Shown in pieces: positions 60,691 through 61,905 of a DNA stretch of 61,905 nt. Under the pieces are notes generated by a model. It was not told the origin of the DNA, made no database searches, and was given only the letters and a program-made list of their open reading frames with translations. Source of the DNA: an uncultured Alphaproteobacteria bacterium (GTDB lineage: Bacteria > Pseudomonadota > Alphaproteobacteria > RF32 > CAG-239); the NCBI GenBank assembly GCA_944391315.1, contig CALXTD010000006.1, positions 1 through 61,905 of the forward strand, read 5' to 3'. The translations under genes and the position numbers were made by a program. Position 1 is the first letter of the stretch. Every line of letters starts with the position of its first letter.

Positions 60691-61464
60691 ATGTCTAAAA
60701 TTGTTACCATGATTCCGGTGCGCATGGCCTCTACTCGCCTGCCGAACAAGCCTTTGCTCGATGTGAACGGAAAAAGTGTGTTACAACGCGTTTATGAAAA
60801 TGTTAAAGCCGCTGTTCCCGGAGATATTATTATTGCCGCCGGTGATCAGGTTTTGGTTGATGAGGCTAAAAAATTTGGCGCAACCGCTATTTTGACAGAT
60901 CCTAAACTGCCGAGCGGAACAGATCGTATTGCCGCCGCACTTAATCAAATTGACCCTGATGGTTCAAAATATGATATTGTTGTTGATTTTCAGGGAGACG
61001 GACTCAATGTTGACCCGAAAGTTAATCTTGACTTAATCGAAATGATTGAACGCACGGACTGTGATATTGCGACTTGCGGTATGCTCTTCAAAAACGAGAA
61101 AGATATTCATGATCCGACTATGGTTAAAATCTGTATGGGGCTTCGTGAAGGCGAAACCGAAGGTCGCTGCCTATATTTTACTCGCGCGGCGGCTCCTTAT
61201 ATCCGTAATCCGGAAAAGTGCAAAAATCATGATTATTATCATCATATCGGAATTTATGTCTTTAAGGCAAAATCTCTTAAAAAAATCGTGTCTTTACCGG
61301 TTGGCGTTTTGGAAGAAAAAGAATCTCTTGAGCAACTGCGTGCCCTTGAAAACGGTATGACCATTCGCGCAAAAATCATCGGCAATATGAAGCTGATTGA
61401 TGAAGCGCCGGCCGATATTAACACCCCTGAAGAATATGCCGAAGCCTGTAAGTGGATTAAGTAA
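60691..61464 (+). CDS. kdsB: 3-deoxy-manno-octulosonate cytidylyltransferase (CMP-KDO synthetase)
   Basis: A 257-aa enzyme that activates KDO with CTP for the LPS core. It has VTMIPVRMASTRLPNKPLLDVNGKSVLQRVYE, IIIAAGDQVLVDEAKKFGA, SGTDRIAAAL, VVDFQGDGLNV and YHHIGIYVFKAKSLKKIV followed by EKKESLEQLRALENG-like sequence (EEKESLEQLRALENG), which are KdsB signatures. GAAAGGAAC precedes the ATG at 60691; the in-frame TTG before it is unlikely. Confirms an LPS-bearing outer membrane. Confidence 0.95.
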   Translation: MSKIVTMIPVRMASTRLPNKPLLDVNGKSVLQRVYENVKAAVPGDIIIAAGDQVLVDEAKKFGATAILTDPKLPSGTDRIAAALNQIDPDGSKYDIVVDFQGDGLNVDPKVNLDLIEMIERTDCDIATCGMLFKNEKDIHDPTMVKICMGLREGETEGRCLYFTRAAAPYIRNPEKCKNHDYYHHIGIYVFKAKSLKKIVSLPVGVLEEKESLEQLRALENGMTIRAKIIGNMKLIDEAPADINTPEEYAEACKWIK

Positions 61465-61490
61465 ATTTTTTGATGATAAGAAAAAAATTT

Positions 61491-61518
61491 AGCGGCTCTG
61501 TTACGAGCCGCTTTTTTG
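61491..61518. terminator. Bidirectional terminator after kdsB
   Basis: AGCGGCTC (61491-61498) pairs with GAGCCGCT (61505-61512) over a 6-nt loop, with A-rich sequence before and T6 after, between convergent genes. Confidence 0.88.
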
Positions 61519-61523
61519 CACTG

Positions 61524-61905
61524 TTACATACCACAAGGCAAGTTGTCTCCTCCGCTTTCGTAACAATATCCTCGTGAAGCTGCCGGTAAGCACCAATCTC
61601 CGGCTTCAGTTCCTACTGTTTTATACTCACGTGCAGCCCAGACAGCAGGATACGTACTGCTAGTCCCTTGCGCTCTTATCTTTGCACTATTTTCACAACT
61701 TGCATAGTCTGTTGCCGCTGTATCTTTTGATGTATAGTTCGTCAAACCCGAGATATCAACATATTCCGTTGACCACAGATATATCGTGCCGCCATTAACA
61801 GATTCCAATGCCAGTGCTTGTCCGCCGACCACACATTCCCAATTCCACCAACGCCGACACCCATAGCAGACATAAGCATCGTCGAAATCATCAAACTTTT
61901 CCTGT
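61524..61905 (-). CDS. DUF1566-like protein fragment, 5' end beyond the window
   Basis: The frame is open to the window end and at least 126 codons long. The translation includes VCYGCRRWWNWECVVGGQ, LWSTEYVDISGL and AVWAAREY, and ends GDWCLPAASRGYCYESGGDNLPCGM. The 'W-CLPAA' near the end resembles the 'WyLPs..EL' element of DUF1566-type proteins, but the frame stops soon after it, so the protein may be truncated. The part before about 61833 is uncertain: another frame there reads a glycine-rich hydrophobic stretch (MSAMGVGVGGIGNVW), so a frameshift is possible. Confidence 0.4.
   Translation of the reverse strand, partial: QEKFDDFDDAYVCYGCRRWWNWECVVGGQALALESVNGGTIYLWSTEYVDISGLTNYTSKDTAATDYASCENSAKIRAQGTSSTYPAVWAAREYKTVGTEAGDWCLPAASRGYCYESGGDNLPCGM

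Overview
The window looks like chromosome from an AT-rich, Gram-negative, probably anaerobic and host-associated alphaproteobacterium. The evidence is the ffh-rpsP-rimM-trmD-rplS order, an alphaproteobacterial 'TRVDG' G4 motif in Ffh, a Calvin-type class II aldolase, a complete outer-membrane and LPS toolkit (kdsB, opgGH, an Mce lipid transporter, porin and autotransporter genes) and a giant pyruvate:ferredoxin oxidoreductase (nifJ), which implies oxygen-sensitive pyruvate metabolism. The exact lineage cannot be fixed from the sequence alone; an uncultured gut Rhodospirillales-like clade is my guess.

Layout. 1-2.4 kb: nucleotide-sugar genes (ugd, uxs) behind a serine-recombinase-like DNA-binding protein, with a glycosyltransferase start remnant between them. 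2.4-12.4 kb: surface and glycan genes (an alpha/beta-hydrolase remnant, an AIDA-type autotransporter, a GT61-like transferase, glgX, a membrane aminopropyltransferase-like protein, a secreted 6 x 20-residue repeat protein, a porin). 12.5-17.4 kb: periplasmic glucan synthesis (opgG, a small overlapping unknown gene, opgH) and a membrane protein. 17.4-22.5 kb: an Mce/Mla-type lipid transporter, mutT, mtnN and a beta-barrel protein. 22.6-31 kb: a sirtuin, secA, a parvulin, a CPA2 antiporter, a GT2 transferase and tRNA-Thr. 31-41.5 kb: murD, an MscS-type channel, an aspartate-semialdehyde-dehydrogenase homologue lacking its catalytic residues, the ribosomal/SRP operon, a PhoB-like regulator and rpe. 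41.7-47.7 kb: a ferritin-like protein, an independent small-RNA gene, fba, an MFS transporter, and a 202-bp tandem repeat built from tRNA 3' ends next to tRNA-Gly. 48-51.5 kb: nifJ. 51.6-55.5 kb: an accessory island. 55.5-61.9 kb: a DUF1566-like protein, a TetR plus HExxH membrane-protein pair, mpl-ldcA peptidoglycan recycling, kdsB and the edge of another gene.

The most unusual region is 51.6-55.5 kb. Two cassettes share a nearly identical 271-272 bp 5' module: a cluster of DnaA-box-like sites, a promoter region, a ribosome binding site and the first 40 codons, beginning MNMYKKFQSPLGYQATDS. This is followed by an Asn/Gln/Gly-rich linker and then an unrelated C-terminal domain. Each is followed by a small multi-membrane-segment protein. 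The second C-terminal domain has the HG...SKGC signature of DUF2778/L,D-transpeptidase-like (Tlde1-type) peptidoglycan effectors, so the arrangement reads as polymorphic effector-immunity pairs. Between them lie an XRE regulator and a strongly structured, terminator-ended RNA locus of about 240 nt with two mutually exclusive pairings. A copy of the regulator start further on lacks that RNA locus precisely between 11-bp direct repeats. The second effector is split by a one-base frameshift in a G5 run inside a perfect palindrome.

Two other intergenic RNA candidates stand out: a promoter-to-terminator small RNA at 42.32-42.49 kb with a pyrimidine-rich loop, and a pair of hairpins at 60.44-60.53 kb with identical UCAC loops and a compensatory stem change. 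All functional assignments come from reading motifs by eye; no database search was run.
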